DNA from: Candidatus Methylomirabilota bacterium | GTDB taxonomy: Bacteria; Methylomirabilota; Methylomirabilia; Rokubacteriales; CSP1-6 | Reading direction: 5' to 3' | Length of the DNA stretch: 53,350 nt | NCBI GenBank assembly: GCA_035709005.1 | Contig: DASTFB010000001.1 | Coordinates: 1 to 53,350, forward strand | In this document: positions 18,419 to 26,446 of the stretch, piece after piece | Numbering within the stretch: the stretch's first letter is position 1 | Layout of the letters: each line of letters begins with the position of its first letter | The notes under the pieces: generated by a model | What the model was told of the DNA's origin: nothing | Seen by the model: only the letters and a program-made list of their open reading frames with translations | Databases searched by the model: none | Translations under genes and position numbers: made by a program

Positions 18419-18432
18419 TAAACAATGTCGCC

Positions 18433-19089
18433 ATGGACGAGGTGCGGTTGTCCACCCCGGTGGCCGACGCCGATCTCGACCGTCTCAAGCTCGGCGACGT
18501 CGTCTTTCTGGACGGGTTCGTCTACACGGCGCGCGAGGGCGTCTACCGGAAGGTCGTGGACGAGGGACGGGGGCTGCCGGACGGCGTCCGCCAGCTCACC
18601 AACGTGAACTTCCACTGCTCGCCGGCCGCGACGCGACGGCCGGACGGCCGCTATTCCGTGGAGGCGGTCACGGCCACCGCCTCCTTCCGCTTCGGCCGCT
18701 CGATGCCCCGGTGGTTCGAGCAGTCGGGAGCCAAGGTCATCGTCGGCAAGGCCGGGCTCAGCGAGCTGGCCTACCGCGAGTGGTTCGTGCCGCACGGGGC
18801 GGTCTACCTCACCACCGTCGGGTACGGGCTGGGGGCGGCCTACGGCAAGTGCATCAAGGGCGTGCGCGAGGTGCACTGGCTGCGGGAGCTCGGCATCGCC
18901 CAGGCCCTGTGGGTGCTGGAGGTCGAACGGTTGGGACCCTTCCTGGTGGAAGGCGATCGGGCCGGCCGGAGCCTCTTCGCGCTCGCCAACCAGGAGATCA
19001 ATCATCGTCTGCACGAGGTGTACCGGGGGCTGCCGCGGTACTCGATGAGCCGCTTCGGCGAGGCCACCCCCGAGCAGGAGATCGTCTGA
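18433..19089 (+). CDS. class I fumarase/L-tartrate dehydratase, beta subunit
   Basis: 218 aa, matching the C-terminal (beta) half of class I fumarase: LKLGDVVFLDGFVYTARE, an NFHCSPA segment, GKAGLS and AVYLTTVGYGLGAAYGK. It forms the second half of the hydro-lyase active site. I take ATG 18433 because the frame upstream to ATG 18349 runs through the 66-bp repeat and adds 28 low-complexity residues (PPRTSNSPPSD...). If 18349 is used, the genes overlap by ATGA and the protein has 246 aa. No Shine-Dalgarno sequence is visible at 18433. Confidence 0.8.
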   Translation: MDEVRLSTPVADADLDRLKLGDVVFLDGFVYTAREGVYRKVVDEGRGLPDGVRQLTNVNFHCSPAATRRPDGRYSVEAVTATASFRFGRSMPRWFEQSGAKVIVGKAGLSELAYREWFVPHGAVYLTTVGYGLGAAYGKCIKGVREVHWLRELGIAQALWVLEVERLGPFLVEGDRAGRSLFALANQEINHRLHEVYRGLPRYSMSRFGEATPEQEIV

Positions 19090-19105
19090 ACGGGAGGACA
19101 ACGCC

Positions 19106-19669
19106 ATGACACACGCGAGTGTCGCCCGCTTGAAGCCCGTCGAGGAGCCAGGACTGATCCTCCAGGTGTTCTATGCCATCGGTCGCAAGCTGTTCGGCCA
19201 GGTTCCGACGCCGGAAAAGATCATGGCTCACCGGCCCGCGCTGTTGCTCGGCATCGGCGGCTTCTACGGCGCGATCGAGTGGTTCGGCACCCTCGACGGG
19301 CGCCTGCGCGCGCTGCTCCAGCTGCACGTCGCCCGTCTCTCTCGGACGCCGTACTGAATGGACATCCGCCACGCCGTGGGCGTGGAGGCGGGGGTCCCCG
19401 AGGCGACGCTGGCCGCGCTCGATGACTACCCGACGAGCCCGCTCTTCACGGAGCGGGAACGGGCCGCCCTCGAGCTCTGCGAACGGATGACCCGCGACGA
19501 CCTGGAGGTCTCCGACGCCTGCTTCGCCCGGCTCCGCGAGCACTTCTCGGAGCCGGAGGTGCTGGACGTGGTTGCCGCGGTGGGCTATCAGATCTTCGCC
19601 AGCAAGCTCGCCAAGGCCCTCGCGCTCGCGCCGCAGGGCTTCACGGCTGCGGCGCAGAAGGTCGTGTAA
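19106..19669 (+). CDS. AhpD/carboxymuconolactone decarboxylase-like selenoprotein (TGA = Sec84)
   Basis: Read through one in-frame TGA (19355-19357), this is a normal 187-aa AhpD/CMD-family protein. Codons 1-83 carry the family N-terminus (KIMAHRPALLLG, LDGRLRALLQLHVARL) and 85-187 continue MDIRHAVGVEAG. In AhpD the aligned segment is C-x-x-C-x-D; here it reads T81-P-Y-U84-M-D, so the UGA replaces the second (resolving/peroxidatic) cysteine. A SECIS-like hairpin starts 11 nt after the UGA. Expected role: peroxide or thiol redox in the cytoplasm. GGGAGG precedes ATG 19106, 16 nt after the fumarase gene. Alternative: a recent nonsense mutation or two small genes. Selenocysteine machinery is not in this window. 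Confidence 0.8.
19369..19385 (+). promoter_or_regulatory. bacterial SECIS-like hairpin for the AhpD-like gene
   Basis: CCACGC (19369-19374) pairs with GCGTGG (19380-19385) around the 5-nt loop CGTGG. The loop begins 18 nt after the UGA and has G as its second base, fitting the usual bacterial SECIS rule (loop about 16-37 nt downstream, G in the first two loop bases). A lower extension is possible with a bulge. Confidence 0.65.
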
Positions 19670-19685
19670 CGGCCCCGGCGCAGAG

Positions 19686-19703
19686 TTCACACGGCTGTGA
19701 CAA
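19686..19703 (+). promoter_or_regulatory. palindromic site TTCACACGGCTGTGACAA
   Basis: Inverted repeat TCACA-N4-TGTGA, 35 nt before ATG 19738. Seventeen of 18 bases recur on the minus strand at 46088-46105, also upstream of a gene. Possibly a transcription-factor site; the factor is unknown. Confidence 0.45.
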
Positions 19704-19737
19704 CCCGGTGGCCGCGCCGGGGCACTGTGGGCCCACG

Positions 19738-20265
19738 ATGCCCTCGCGCCGGTGGATCGGTCTCGCGCTGCTGCTGGGGATCGGGCTGGGTGGAATCGCG
19801 CCCGTCGGCGCCGACACTCTGACGCTCGGGAGTCCCGCGCCCGACATCGCCGGCGGGCCGTGGATCAACAGCGCGCCGCTCACCCTGGCCGGCCTGCGTG
19901 GCCGGGTGGTGCTCGTCGAGTTCTGGACGTACGGCTGAATCAACTGCAAGCGGGTGGTCCCGCAGTTGCGGGGCTGGCACGATCGATACCGCGCGGGCGG
20001 GTTCACCATCGTGGGCGTGCACTCCCCGGAATTTTTCTGGGAGCGCCGGTATGAGCGCGTGCTCGCGGCCAGCCGCGAGCTCTCGATCCTCTATCCGGTC
20101 GTGCAGGACAACGACCACGCCCTCTGGCGGCGCTGGGGCGTGTGGGCGTGGCCGACGACCTTTCTGGTCGACCGCCGCGGGATCGTTCGCTACCGGCACA
20201 TCGGGGAGGGGGCGGTCGAGGAGACCGAAGCCATGATCCGCCGGCTGCTGGCCGAGCCGGGCTGA
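19738..20265 (+). CDS. exported thioredoxin-like selenoprotein (U67-I-N-C70)
   Basis: 175 aa when the in-frame TGA at 19936-19938 is read as selenocysteine. Signal peptide about 1-25, then TlpA/DsbE-like thioredoxin fold: PAPDIAGGPW, VVLVEFWTYG-U-INCKRVVPQL, FTIVGVHSPEF, and the cis-Pro region WPTTFLVDRRG. The usual motif in this family is FWTY-C-INC, so UGA replaces exactly the first (nucleophilic) cysteine of CxxC, giving UxxC. A two-part SECIS-like hairpin follows immediately. Role: periplasmic thiol-disulfide exchange. ATG 19738 starts the signal peptide; GTG 19708 is a longer option. Its TGA stop is 1 nt from the histidine kinase start. Confidence 0.85.
19941..19968 (+). promoter_or_regulatory. 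bacterial SECIS-like hairpin for the thioredoxin-like gene
   Basis: Lower stem CAACT (19941-19945)/AGTTG (19964-19968), 4-nt bulge GCAA, upper stem GCGGG (19950-19954)/CCCGC (19959-19963), loop TGGT. The loop starts 17 nt after the UGA and has G in its second position. Confidence 0.75.
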
Positions 20266-20266
20266 G

Positions 20267-21769
20267 GTGGCGGCGCCCCTTCCGCGCTCGGCCCTGCTCG
20301 CGCTGGCGGCCGTCGTCGTTCCCGCCGCGATCGTCGCCGGGCTGGGCTATCTCTCGCTTCGCCAGTGGCAGACCTCGGCCGAGCTCCTGTTCCGCGAGCA
20401 GGCCCGGGACATGGCCTCCATGGCCGTCGACAAGATCGAGATGGTCGTCCGGCAGGCCGATGACGAGATTCTCTCCCGTGTGGAGCACGCGCTGGGAGCC
20501 CCCGACCGCCGCCAGGCGCTCGATCGGCTCCGGGCCGAGACCCCGCTGCTCCAGAGCCTCGTGCTCCTCGACCGCGCCGGCCGCGCGCTCTACCCCTCGG
20601 GGCCCGGCGAGGACGAGGCGCTGGCGCGCGCGGTGCCGGCGGCGGTCGTTCAGGGGCTGTGGGAGCGCGGCGGCCGCCGGCACTTCGTGACCGACGAGCA
20701 GCCGGGGCTCGCCGCGATCCTCCGCGGCCCCGCGGGCGCGCCAGTGCTGGCCGCCTTCACCCGACGCCCGGATGCGTTGCATGCTGTCTTCGACAGCACC
20801 ATCAAGCCGCTGGAGGCGCTGACGATCTGCGCCATCGTGGACGAGCGAGGCCGGACGATCTACAGCAAGGAGCCGCTCGAGCACGCCGAGCTCATCGCCG
20901 CCGTCCCCTTCCGCGAGGGCTTCCCTCGCTGGCGCATCGCCCTCTACCAGCCCGAGGGGCCCTCGCCCCGCCAGGCCGTGCAGCGCCAGGTGGCCATCTT
21001 CACCGCGGCTTTCGGCGTCCTGTTCCTGGTCGTGGTGGCCGGCCTGGTGGCCACCTACCGGCTGGTGCGGCGGGAGACGGAGATGGCGCGCCTCAAGGCC
21101 GACTTCGTGGCCAACGTCTCTCACGATCTCAAGACGCCGCTCTCGGTGATCCGGATGTTCGGCGAGACCCTGGAAATGGGCCGCCTGCCCGACGAGGCGG
21201 CGCGCCAGGAGTACTACCATGTGATCACCCGAGAGACCGAGCGGCTCACGCGCCTGATCGACAACGTCCTGGACTTCTCGCGGATCGAGAGCGGCCGGCG
21301 CACCTATGTGCCCGTGCCCACCGCCGTGGAGCCCCTCGTGCGGGAGAGCGTGGAGGGCTTCAGCGTGCCCCTGGCCCAGCAGGGGTTCAAGGTCGAAGTG
21401 CAGGTGGCGCCGGACCTCCCCGAGGTGCCTCTGGACGCCGACGCCGTCGCGCAGGCGCTGGCCAATCTGGTCGACAATGCCATCAAGTACTCGGCGGAGC
21501 GGAAATCGCTACGCGTCGAGGCCCGGGCGGCTGAGGGACATCTGGTGCTGGAGGTGGCCGACGAGGGGATCGGCATCCCGCGCGAGGAGCAGTCGCGGAT
21601 CTTCGACAAGTTCTACCGGGTGGGCCGCAGCGAGACGCAGGGCCGGCGCGGCAGCGGCGTGGGGCTGGCCCTGGTCCGGCACGTCGCCGAAGCCCATGGC
21701 GGGCGCGTGACGGTGGAAAGCCGCCCCGGCGAGGGTAGCCGGTTCACCCTGTGGTTCCCGCTCGCCTGA
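20267..21769 (+). CDS. membrane sensor histidine kinase
   Basis: 500 aa. Two membrane spans (about 8-30 and 243-264) flank a periplasmic sensor domain of about 210 residues that I do not recognise. The kinase core is complete: H-box H286 in VSHDLKTPL, N-box N404 (LVDNAIKYS), G1 DEGIGIP (432-438), F-box FDKFYR, G2 GSGVGLALV (462-470). No HAMP domain is obvious. GTG 20267 lies 1 nt after the selenoprotein stop, so it may share that transcript and sense periplasmic redox state. No response regulator is adjacent; the downstream activator lacks a receiver domain. Confidence 0.88.
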   Translation: MAAPLPRSALLALAAVVVPAAIVAGLGYLSLRQWQTSAELLFREQARDMASMAVDKIEMVVRQADDEILSRVEHALGAPDRRQALDRLRAETPLLQSLVLLDRAGRALYPSGPGEDEALARAVPAAVVQGLWERGGRRHFVTDEQPGLAAILRGPAGAPVLAAFTRRPDALHAVFDSTIKPLEALTICAIVDERGRTIYSKEPLEHAELIAAVPFREGFPRWRIALYQPEGPSPRQAVQRQVAIFTAAFGVLFLVVVAGLVATYRLVRRETEMARLKADFVANVSHDLKTPLSVIRMFGETLEMGRLPDEAARQEYYHVITRETERLTRLIDNVLDFSRIESGRRTYVPVPTAVEPLVRESVEGFSVPLAQQGFKVEVQVAPDLPEVPLDADAVAQALANLVDNAIKYSAERKSLRVEARAAEGHLVLEVADEGIGIPREEQSRIFDKFYRVGRSETQGRRGSGVGLALVRHVAEAHGGRVTVESRPGEGSRFTLWFPLA

Positions 21770-22121
21770 CGCGGTGAGGCCACGGCCGGCGAATCTCTGT
21801 TCCGGGTCCATGCGTCTAAGAGCGTGATGAATACCAAGGCCGTCTCTGTCCTGGCTGACTCGATCCTGTACCTCCTGTCCCTGCTGCGGGCGCGGTCGCG
21901 CAAGATCGACCGCTACATCGACTACTTCGGCGAGCGTCGAGCCGCCGGCCCGCCCGGCCGTCACGACTGGGTGCGGTCCCGCGTCTCGCCCGGACGGTCG
22001 GCCTCACCGGCGGCGTGATCGGCACCCGGCCCTCAGGGACGGCTGCCCATTCGCCGGCCGCGGACGATACCGCCGGCCGGCCGCCGGCTGACCGCCACAC
22101 CGCCGGCGTACAATAGGAGCG
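21770..22121 (+). other. 352-bp gap between kinase and sigma-54 activator
   Basis: Holds one possible small ORF (21824-22018), then GC-rich DNA with a GCCGGCCGGCCGCCGGC palindrome near 22075, and a TACAAT hexamer at 22109-22114. Nothing else recognisable. Confidence 0.5.
21824..22018 (+). CDS. possible small hydrophobic protein
   Basis: 64 codons; residues 1-22 are hydrophobic (VSVLADSILYLLSLLRA) followed by a basic stretch and a low-complexity tail. No clear ribosome binding site. The first 40 residues look protein-like, but no family is recognised and chance occurrence is possible. Confidence 0.3.
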   Translation: MMNTKAVSVLADSILYLLSLLRARSRKIDRYIDYFGERRAAGPPGRHDWVRSRVSPGRSASPAA

Positions 22122-24284
22122 GTGCCGACGCCGCTACCCGCCCAGCCTGGCCACCACGCCGGGCCCGTCCCGGACGCCGAGCGCTACCGCGCGCTGCTCG
22201 AGATCAACAACGCGATCATCTCCAACCTGACCCGGGACGCGCTCTTCAACGCCGTCGCTCAGGCGCTCCGGGACGTCGTGCCGTTCGACCGCACCGCGAT
22301 CTTCCTCCACGATCCCCGGCGGAACGTCCTGCGGTTGTTCGTTCTCGAATCGTCCCTGTCCTCGAGCTACTTCGTGGTGGGCCTGGAGATGGGCGCCGGA
22401 GAAACCCACGTGGGCCGAGCCTTTCAGGAGCAGCGGCCGCTGCTCCGGCGCGACCTCGAGAAGGAACGCCAGTACGCGATGGAGGAGCACGCGCTGGCCG
22501 ACGGCGTGCGCTCCTACGTCATCGTCCCCCTCGTGGCGCGGGGGCGCAGCCTGGGCGTCCTGGCCGTGGCCAGCACGCGGCTCAACCAGTACTCCGAGGC
22601 CGACGTGGAGTTCCTTCAGGAAGTCGCCAATCAGATCGCCCTGGCCGTCGCCAACATGAAAGCCTACGAGGACATCGCCGAGCTCAGTCACGCCATGCAG
22701 CAGGAAGTGGCCCGACGGACCCAGGCCGAAGAGGTGCTCCGGGCGATCGTCGAAGGGACGGCGCCGGTGACGGGAAGCGATTTCTTCTACTCTCTCGTAC
22801 GTCACCTCGCGCTTGCCCTGGGCGTCCGCTACGCATTCATCACCGAGTGCCGGGAGGACCAGCAAAGCCGGGTGCGGACGCTGGCCTTCTGGAAGGGAGA
22901 CGGCTTCGGCGAGAACTTCGAGTATGACGTCGCCATGACGCCCTGTCTGAGCGTCGTCGAGGGGACCGCGCGCTACTACTGCGCGGAGCTGCAACGCCTG
23001 TTTCCCGACGACACGATCCTGGTCGAGCTGGAGGCCGAGAGCTTCCTGGGCATTCCCATGACGGCGGCGTCGGGTCAGGTGATCGGCCACCTGGCCGTCA
23101 TGGACGACAAACCGATGGACGATCCGCCCGGCGGCCTGTCGGTGCTGAAGGTCTTCGCTTCCCGGGCCGCCGCCGAGCTCGAGCGCGTCAAGGCGGAGCG
23201 GTCACTCAAGACCGCCCTGGCCGAGGTGGAGACGCTGAGGAATCGGCTCCACGCCGAGAATGTCTATCTTCAAGAAGAGATCCGGGGGGAGCACAATTTC
23301 GTCGAGATGGTCGGGTCGAGCCCGGCCCTGCTCGGGGTCCTCCGCAAGATCGAGCAGGTGGCCCGCACCGACTCCACGGTGCTGATCTCCGGGGAGACAG
23401 GCACTGGCAAAGAGCTCGTGGCCCGGGCCGTCCACGATCGCAGTGCCCGTCGCCACCGCCCCCTCGTCAAGGTCGATTGCAGCGCCATCTCGGCTGGGCT
23501 GTTGGAGAGCGAGCTGTTCGGCCACGCCAAGGGAGCGTTCACCGGCGCCATCGAGCGGCGGGTCGGTCGCTTCGAGGTGGCCGACGGTGGGACGATCTTC
23601 CTCGACGAGATCGGGGAGCTGCCGCCGGAGGCGCAGGTCAAGCTGCTCCGCGTGCTGCAGGAGCAGGAGTTCGAGCCGGTGGGCAGTAACCGGACGGTGC
23701 GCGTCGAGGTTCGGGTCATCGCGGCCACCAACCGTAACCTGGACGAGGCCGTCCGGGCCGGACGCTTCCGGGCCGACCTCTTCTACCGGCTCAACGTCTT
23801 CCCCATCGAGCTACCGCCGCTCCGCGATCGCCGGTCTGACATCCCTCAGCTCGTGACGTTCTTCCTCGGCCGGTTCTCGGCGCGGTTCGGCAAGCGCGTC
23901 GAGACGGCGTCCGGCGACACCATGGAGCGCCTGCTCCGGTATTCGTGGCCGGGCAACATCCGCGAGCTCCAGAATGTCGTCGAGCGCGCGGTTATCCTGG
24001 CCCCGGGCCAAGTCCTCGAGCTCGACCCCGACCTGGCGCCGGTGTCCTCGCGGACGGCGGAGTCGCCGCCGGTCCGCTGGCCGAGCCCGGACCCGGCGAC
24101 GGCGGGCCCCCTGCCGTCGCTGGAGGAGGTGGAGCGCGAGCACATCCTCGCGGCGCTGAGCAAGACGGGCGGGGTCATCGAGGGCTCGAAGGGGGCCGCG
24201 CAGATCCTCAAGCTCCACCCGAATACGCTGAGGAGCCGCATGAAGAAGCTCGGACTCAAGCGTTCACGCCACGACCAGTCGTAG
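22122..24284 (+). CDS. sigma-54-dependent activator with two GAF domains (FhlA/NtrC type)
   Basis: 720 aa. GAF domains at about 30-180 and 205-355, coiled linker 358-388, AAA+ domain 395-635, Fis-type HTH about 675-715. Walker A GETGTGK (424-430), the sigma-54 contact loop GAFTGA (471-476) and Walker B IFLDE (492-496) are intact, so it should remodel sigma-54 holoenzyme. The N-terminal GAF pair implies small-ligand or redox sensing rather than phosphorylation. GTG 22122 has AGGAG only 2 nt upstream and TACAAT ending 7 nt upstream, so the mRNA may be leaderless. A sigma-54-like promoter for the next operon begins 130 nt after its stop. Confidence 0.92.
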   Translation: MPTPLPAQPGHHAGPVPDAERYRALLEINNAIISNLTRDALFNAVAQALRDVVPFDRTAIFLHDPRRNVLRLFVLESSLSSSYFVVGLEMGAGETHVGRAFQEQRPLLRRDLEKERQYAMEEHALADGVRSYVIVPLVARGRSLGVLAVASTRLNQYSEADVEFLQEVANQIALAVANMKAYEDIAELSHAMQQEVARRTQAEEVLRAIVEGTAPVTGSDFFYSLVRHLALALGVRYAFITECREDQQSRVRTLAFWKGDGFGENFEYDVAMTPCLSVVEGTARYYCAELQRLFPDDTILVELEAESFLGIPMTAASGQVIGHLAVMDDKPMDDPPGGLSVLKVFASRAAAELERVKAERSLKTALAEVETLRNRLHAENVYLQEEIRGEHNFVEMVGSSPALLGVLRKIEQVARTDSTVLISGETGTGKELVARAVHDRSARRHRPLVKVDCSAISAGLLESELFGHAKGAFTGAIERRVGRFEVADGGTIFLDEIGELPPEAQVKLLRVLQEQEFEPVGSNRTVRVEVRVIAATNRNLDEAVRAGRFRADLFYRLNVFPIELPPLRDRRSDIPQLVTFFLGRFSARFGKRVETASGDTMERLLRYSWPGNIRELQNVVERAVILAPGQVLELDPDLAPVSSRTAESPPVRWPSPDPATAGPLPSLEEVEREHILAALSKTGGVIEGSKGAAQILKLHPNTLRSRMKKLGLKRSRHDQS

Positions 24285-24413
24285 TCAGCCCCGCTCCCTC
24301 GTAGATCCCCGCCACGTTCCGTCGTGGGAACAGTCCGGCGCCCAGCCGTAGCGCGCCACGATTGTCCTGAAATCCCAAGCGGTTCCTCGTCTCCGCCCGA
24401 GCGGATTCTGGCC

Positions 24414-24429
24414 CGGCACGTCCCTTGCC
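24414..24429 (+). promoter_or_regulatory. probable sigma-54 promoter for the STAS-ECF operon
   Basis: CGGCACGTCCCTTGCC: GG at 24415-24416 and GC at 24427-24428 separated by 10 nt; nine of ten core positions match TGGCAC-N5-TTGC. The predicted start (about 24440) lies 4 nt before ATG 24444. Its position directly after a sigma-54 activator gene supports the call. Confidence 0.55.
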
Positions 24430-24443
24430 CCGGGACCTGGCCG

Positions 24444-24701
24444 ATGCTGAGGATCGCGCGGACCGAGAAGCCGGGAGCGGGTTGCGTTCTTCGTCTCGAA
24501 GGCCGTGTCATCGGCCCCTGGGTGGAAGAGCTCCGCCGCTCCTGCGAGGAGGCCCTGGCCACGTCGACCTCCGTGGCCCTGGATCTCTCGGGAGTGTCGT
24601 TCGTCGACCGCCCTGGGGTCCCGCTGCTCCGGTGTCTCCGCGACCGTGGCGTGGCGCTGGTGAACTGCTCCGGGTTCGTGTCGGCGCTGCTGAAGGGCTA
24701 G
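24444..24701 (+). CDS. STAS-domain (anti-anti-sigma-like) protein without phospho-serine
   Basis: 85 aa STAS fold: VLRLEGRVIGPW, helix VEELRRSCEEAL, strand SVALDLSGVSFVD and LLRCLRDRGVALVN. In SpoIIAA-type proteins the segment after FVD is D-S-x-G with the regulatory serine; here it is D55-R56-P57-G58, so serine phosphorylation is not possible at that site. It may bind constitutively or act as a partner of the ECF factor. ATG 24444 fits the domain start; a longer frame upstream would run through the promoter. The ECF gene begins 35 nt downstream. Confidence 0.75.
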   Translation: MLRIARTEKPGAGCVLRLEGRVIGPWVEELRRSCEEALATSTSVALDLSGVSFVDRPGVPLLRCLRDRGVALVNCSGFVSALLKG

Positions 24702-24736
24702 GCCGTGACGTTCGAGGCCAAGGACGGGAGGTGGCC

Positions 24737-25363
24737 GTGACTGAAATCCACGCTGAGGGGAGCCTGGTGCAGCGCCTCCAGGCTGGCGACGCCGAGGCGC
24801 TGGAGATGCTCATGGAACGCTACTCGGCCCGGGTCTATCGCCTGGCCTACTCCATCACCCGCAACGCCGGCGACGCCGAGGAGGTGGTCCAGGACGTCTT
24901 CCTGAGCGTGTTCCGCAAGGTGCGGGGGTTCGAAGGACGTGCCGCCGTGGCCACCTGGCTCTACCGGGTCACCGCCAACGCGGCGCTCAACAAGCGGCGC
25001 GGCAAGCGCCTGGAGGTGGAGAACTCGCTCGACCAGTGGCTGCCCACCTACAGGGCCGACGGCCATCGGGAGGGGAACCGTCCGTTCCTCGTGGTCGACT
25101 GGTCCCAGGACCCGGAGCGCGCGCTCCTCGAGGGTGAGACCCGCGCCGAGCTCGAGCGGGCCCTCGACGCCCTGCCTCCGCGTTATCGCGCCGTGCTGGT
25201 GCTGCGGGACGTCGAAGGCCTCTCCTCGGAGGAGACGGCCGCGGTCCTTGCCGAATCGGTGTCCGCGGTCAAGTCGTGCCTGCACCGCGCCCGCATGGTC
25301 CTGCGTGAGCGCCTGACGCGCCGTCTAGCCCCTGAGCTGGAGAGTCAGTGGGCCGGAAGCTGA
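24737..25363 (+). CDS. ECF (group IV) RNA polymerase sigma factor
   Basis: 208 aa RpoE-like sigma factor: region 2 about 24-90 (AEEVVQDVFLSVFRKVRGFEGRA, WLYRVTANAALNKRR) and region 4 about 137-192 (ALPPRYRAVLVLRDVEGLSSEE, SAVKSCLHRARMVLRERL). A 45-residue linker with WLPTY and VVDWSQDP joins them. GTG 24737 has GGGAGG 5 nt upstream. No anti-sigma gene follows; instead a STAS protein precedes it, which is unusual for ECF factors. It is a candidate reader of the CGAACC-N16-GTGTC promoters in this window (inference). Its last codons overlap a duplicated fragment of the neighbouring VOC gene. Confidence 0.9.
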   Translation: MTEIHAEGSLVQRLQAGDAEALEMLMERYSARVYRLAYSITRNAGDAEEVVQDVFLSVFRKVRGFEGRAAVATWLYRVTANAALNKRRGKRLEVENSLDQWLPTYRADGHREGNRPFLVVDWSQDPERALLEGETRAELERALDALPPRYRAVLVLRDVEGLSSEETAAVLAESVSAVKSCLHRARMVLRERLTRRLAPELESQWAGS

Positions 25364-25386
25364 AGCGCGTGACCGTCGGGGTCTTC
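25345..25386 (-). pseudogene. duplicated 3' fragment of the VOC gene
   Basis: The minus strand reads EDPDGHALQLPAH then stop, nearly the same as the end of the intact VOC gene (DPDGHALQLRAR). The DNA at 25344-25383 repeats 25403-25442 (period 59; 26 of the bases, 25358-25383 versus 25417-25442, differ at one position). It overlaps the last six codons of the ECF gene. Confidence 0.65.
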
Positions 25387-25403
25387 GAGCGCGGGCGACT
25401 AAG

Positions 25404-26435
25404 TCAGCGGGCCCGCAGCTGAAGGGCGTGACCGTCGGGGTCGCGCAGGACGAATCCCTCCCGGAACCCCAGCCGCGTGTCGGTCGTCGCCACGACGCCC
25501 GGCGAGACGAACGTGAGCCGGCCGGCCCCCAGCGCGCGGGCGGTCGCCGGCACGTTGCGGACGGCCAGCAGTGTCTGCCAGTGCACCAGGTCGTTCGCGC
25601 TGACGTCAGGCGGCGTGGCCCTCCCGTCGCGGGGCGTCAGGTACTCGAGCAGCTCGATGCCGGGGCCCGCCGCGGCCCGCACCGTGGTGATGCGGAGCCG
25701 GGCGCCCGCCACGTTGTTGAGTCGCTCCTGCTCCGGACCCCAATTCTCGCTCCCGCCCACCACCGTCATGCCCAGGGCGTCGCGATAGAGCTCGAGGCTC
25801 GCCTGCGTGTCGCCGACGACGATGGCCGTATGGTCGATCCCCAGGAAGATGCGATCGCCCGGCCGCTGCCAGCGTGGATCGCCCTTGTCCGGCGGGAACT
25901 CCAGGATTTCCAGCGGGTGGCCGTCGGGATCGGCGAAGTAGAAGGCCCGGATGCCGCCGGCGTTGGGATTCCAGTCGGGCAGCCGTTGCGGGGCGGAGGA
26001 GAGGTGCCGGACCCGGTGGCGGCGCAGCCAGAGATAGGCCTGGTCCATGTCCGAGACGATGATGGCGATGTGCTGGAACCAGCGATCGTTGCTCCGGGAG
26101 TCCGACGGAATCGGACGGCCCCGCGGGGTGACCGGTTCACTGAGCTCGATGACCTCCTCGCCCAGGCGCATGCGGACGACCCTGATCCGGAGGCCCCCGA
26201 CGCCGTGCAGGCGCTCGACCGCGTCGCCCGCCAGCTCGACGTCGGACAGCTTCTCGAAGAACAGAACGCGGGAGTAGAACTCGACGGCGCGCTCCATATC
26301 GCTCACGGTGATTCCGATGGCCTCCACCGCCTGGGCCAGCGGCGCGGCCGCCGGGGTCGCCGGCGGCGGGGGCATCAGCAGGGCGAGAGCGAGGACCAGG
26401 GTCAGGAACATGGTGGCGATCTTGCGCTTGGGCAT
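25404..26435 (-). CDS. exported protein with two VOC (glyoxalase-like) domains
   Basis: 343 aa. Signal peptide about 1-30 (LTLVLALALLMPPPPATPAAA), VOC domain one about 34-180 (AIGITVSDMERAVEFYSRVL ... AFYFADPDGHPLEILEF) and domain two about 200-340 (DHTAIVVGDTQASLELYRDALGM ... LRDPDGHALQL). VOC proteins bind a divalent metal and act as lyases, dioxygenases or isomerases; the natural substrate here is unknown. Export to the periplasm is uncommon for the fold. ATG 26435 has GGAGAGG and lies 11 nt after the aquaporin stop, so the two genes form an operon. Confidence 0.85.
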   Translation of the reverse strand: MPKRKIATMFLTLVLALALLMPPPPATPAAAPLAQAVEAIGITVSDMERAVEFYSRVLFFEKLSDVELAGDAVERLHGVGGLRIRVVRMRLGEEVIELSEPVTPRGRPIPSDSRSNDRWFQHIAIIVSDMDQAYLWLRRHRVRHLSSAPQRLPDWNPNAGGIRAFYFADPDGHPLEILEFPPDKGDPRWQRPGDRIFLGIDHTAIVVGDTQASLELYRDALGMTVVGGSENWGPEQERLNNVAGARLRITTVRAAAGPGIELLEYLTPRDGRATPPDVSANDLVHWQTLLAVRNVPATARALGAGRLTFVSPGVVATTDTRLGFREGFVLRDPDGHALQLRAR

Positions 26436-26446
26436 AGGGGCCTCTC

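Noticed and set aside
18349-18432. Fumarase beta start at ATG 18349 (ATGA overlap with alpha)
   Set aside because: The added 28 residues are encoded by the dispersed 66-bp repeat and are low-complexity; the family starts near ATG 18433.
19106-19669. Two separate small genes (19106-19357 and 19358-19669)
   Set aside because: Each half is an incomplete AhpD domain, the ATG after the stop has no ribosome binding site, and the TGA sits at the redox Cys with a SECIS-like hairpin.
19738-20265. Pseudogene caused by a nonsense mutation
   Set aside because: The rest of the frame is intact, the stop is exactly at the CxxC nucleophile, and the next gene shows the same arrangement.
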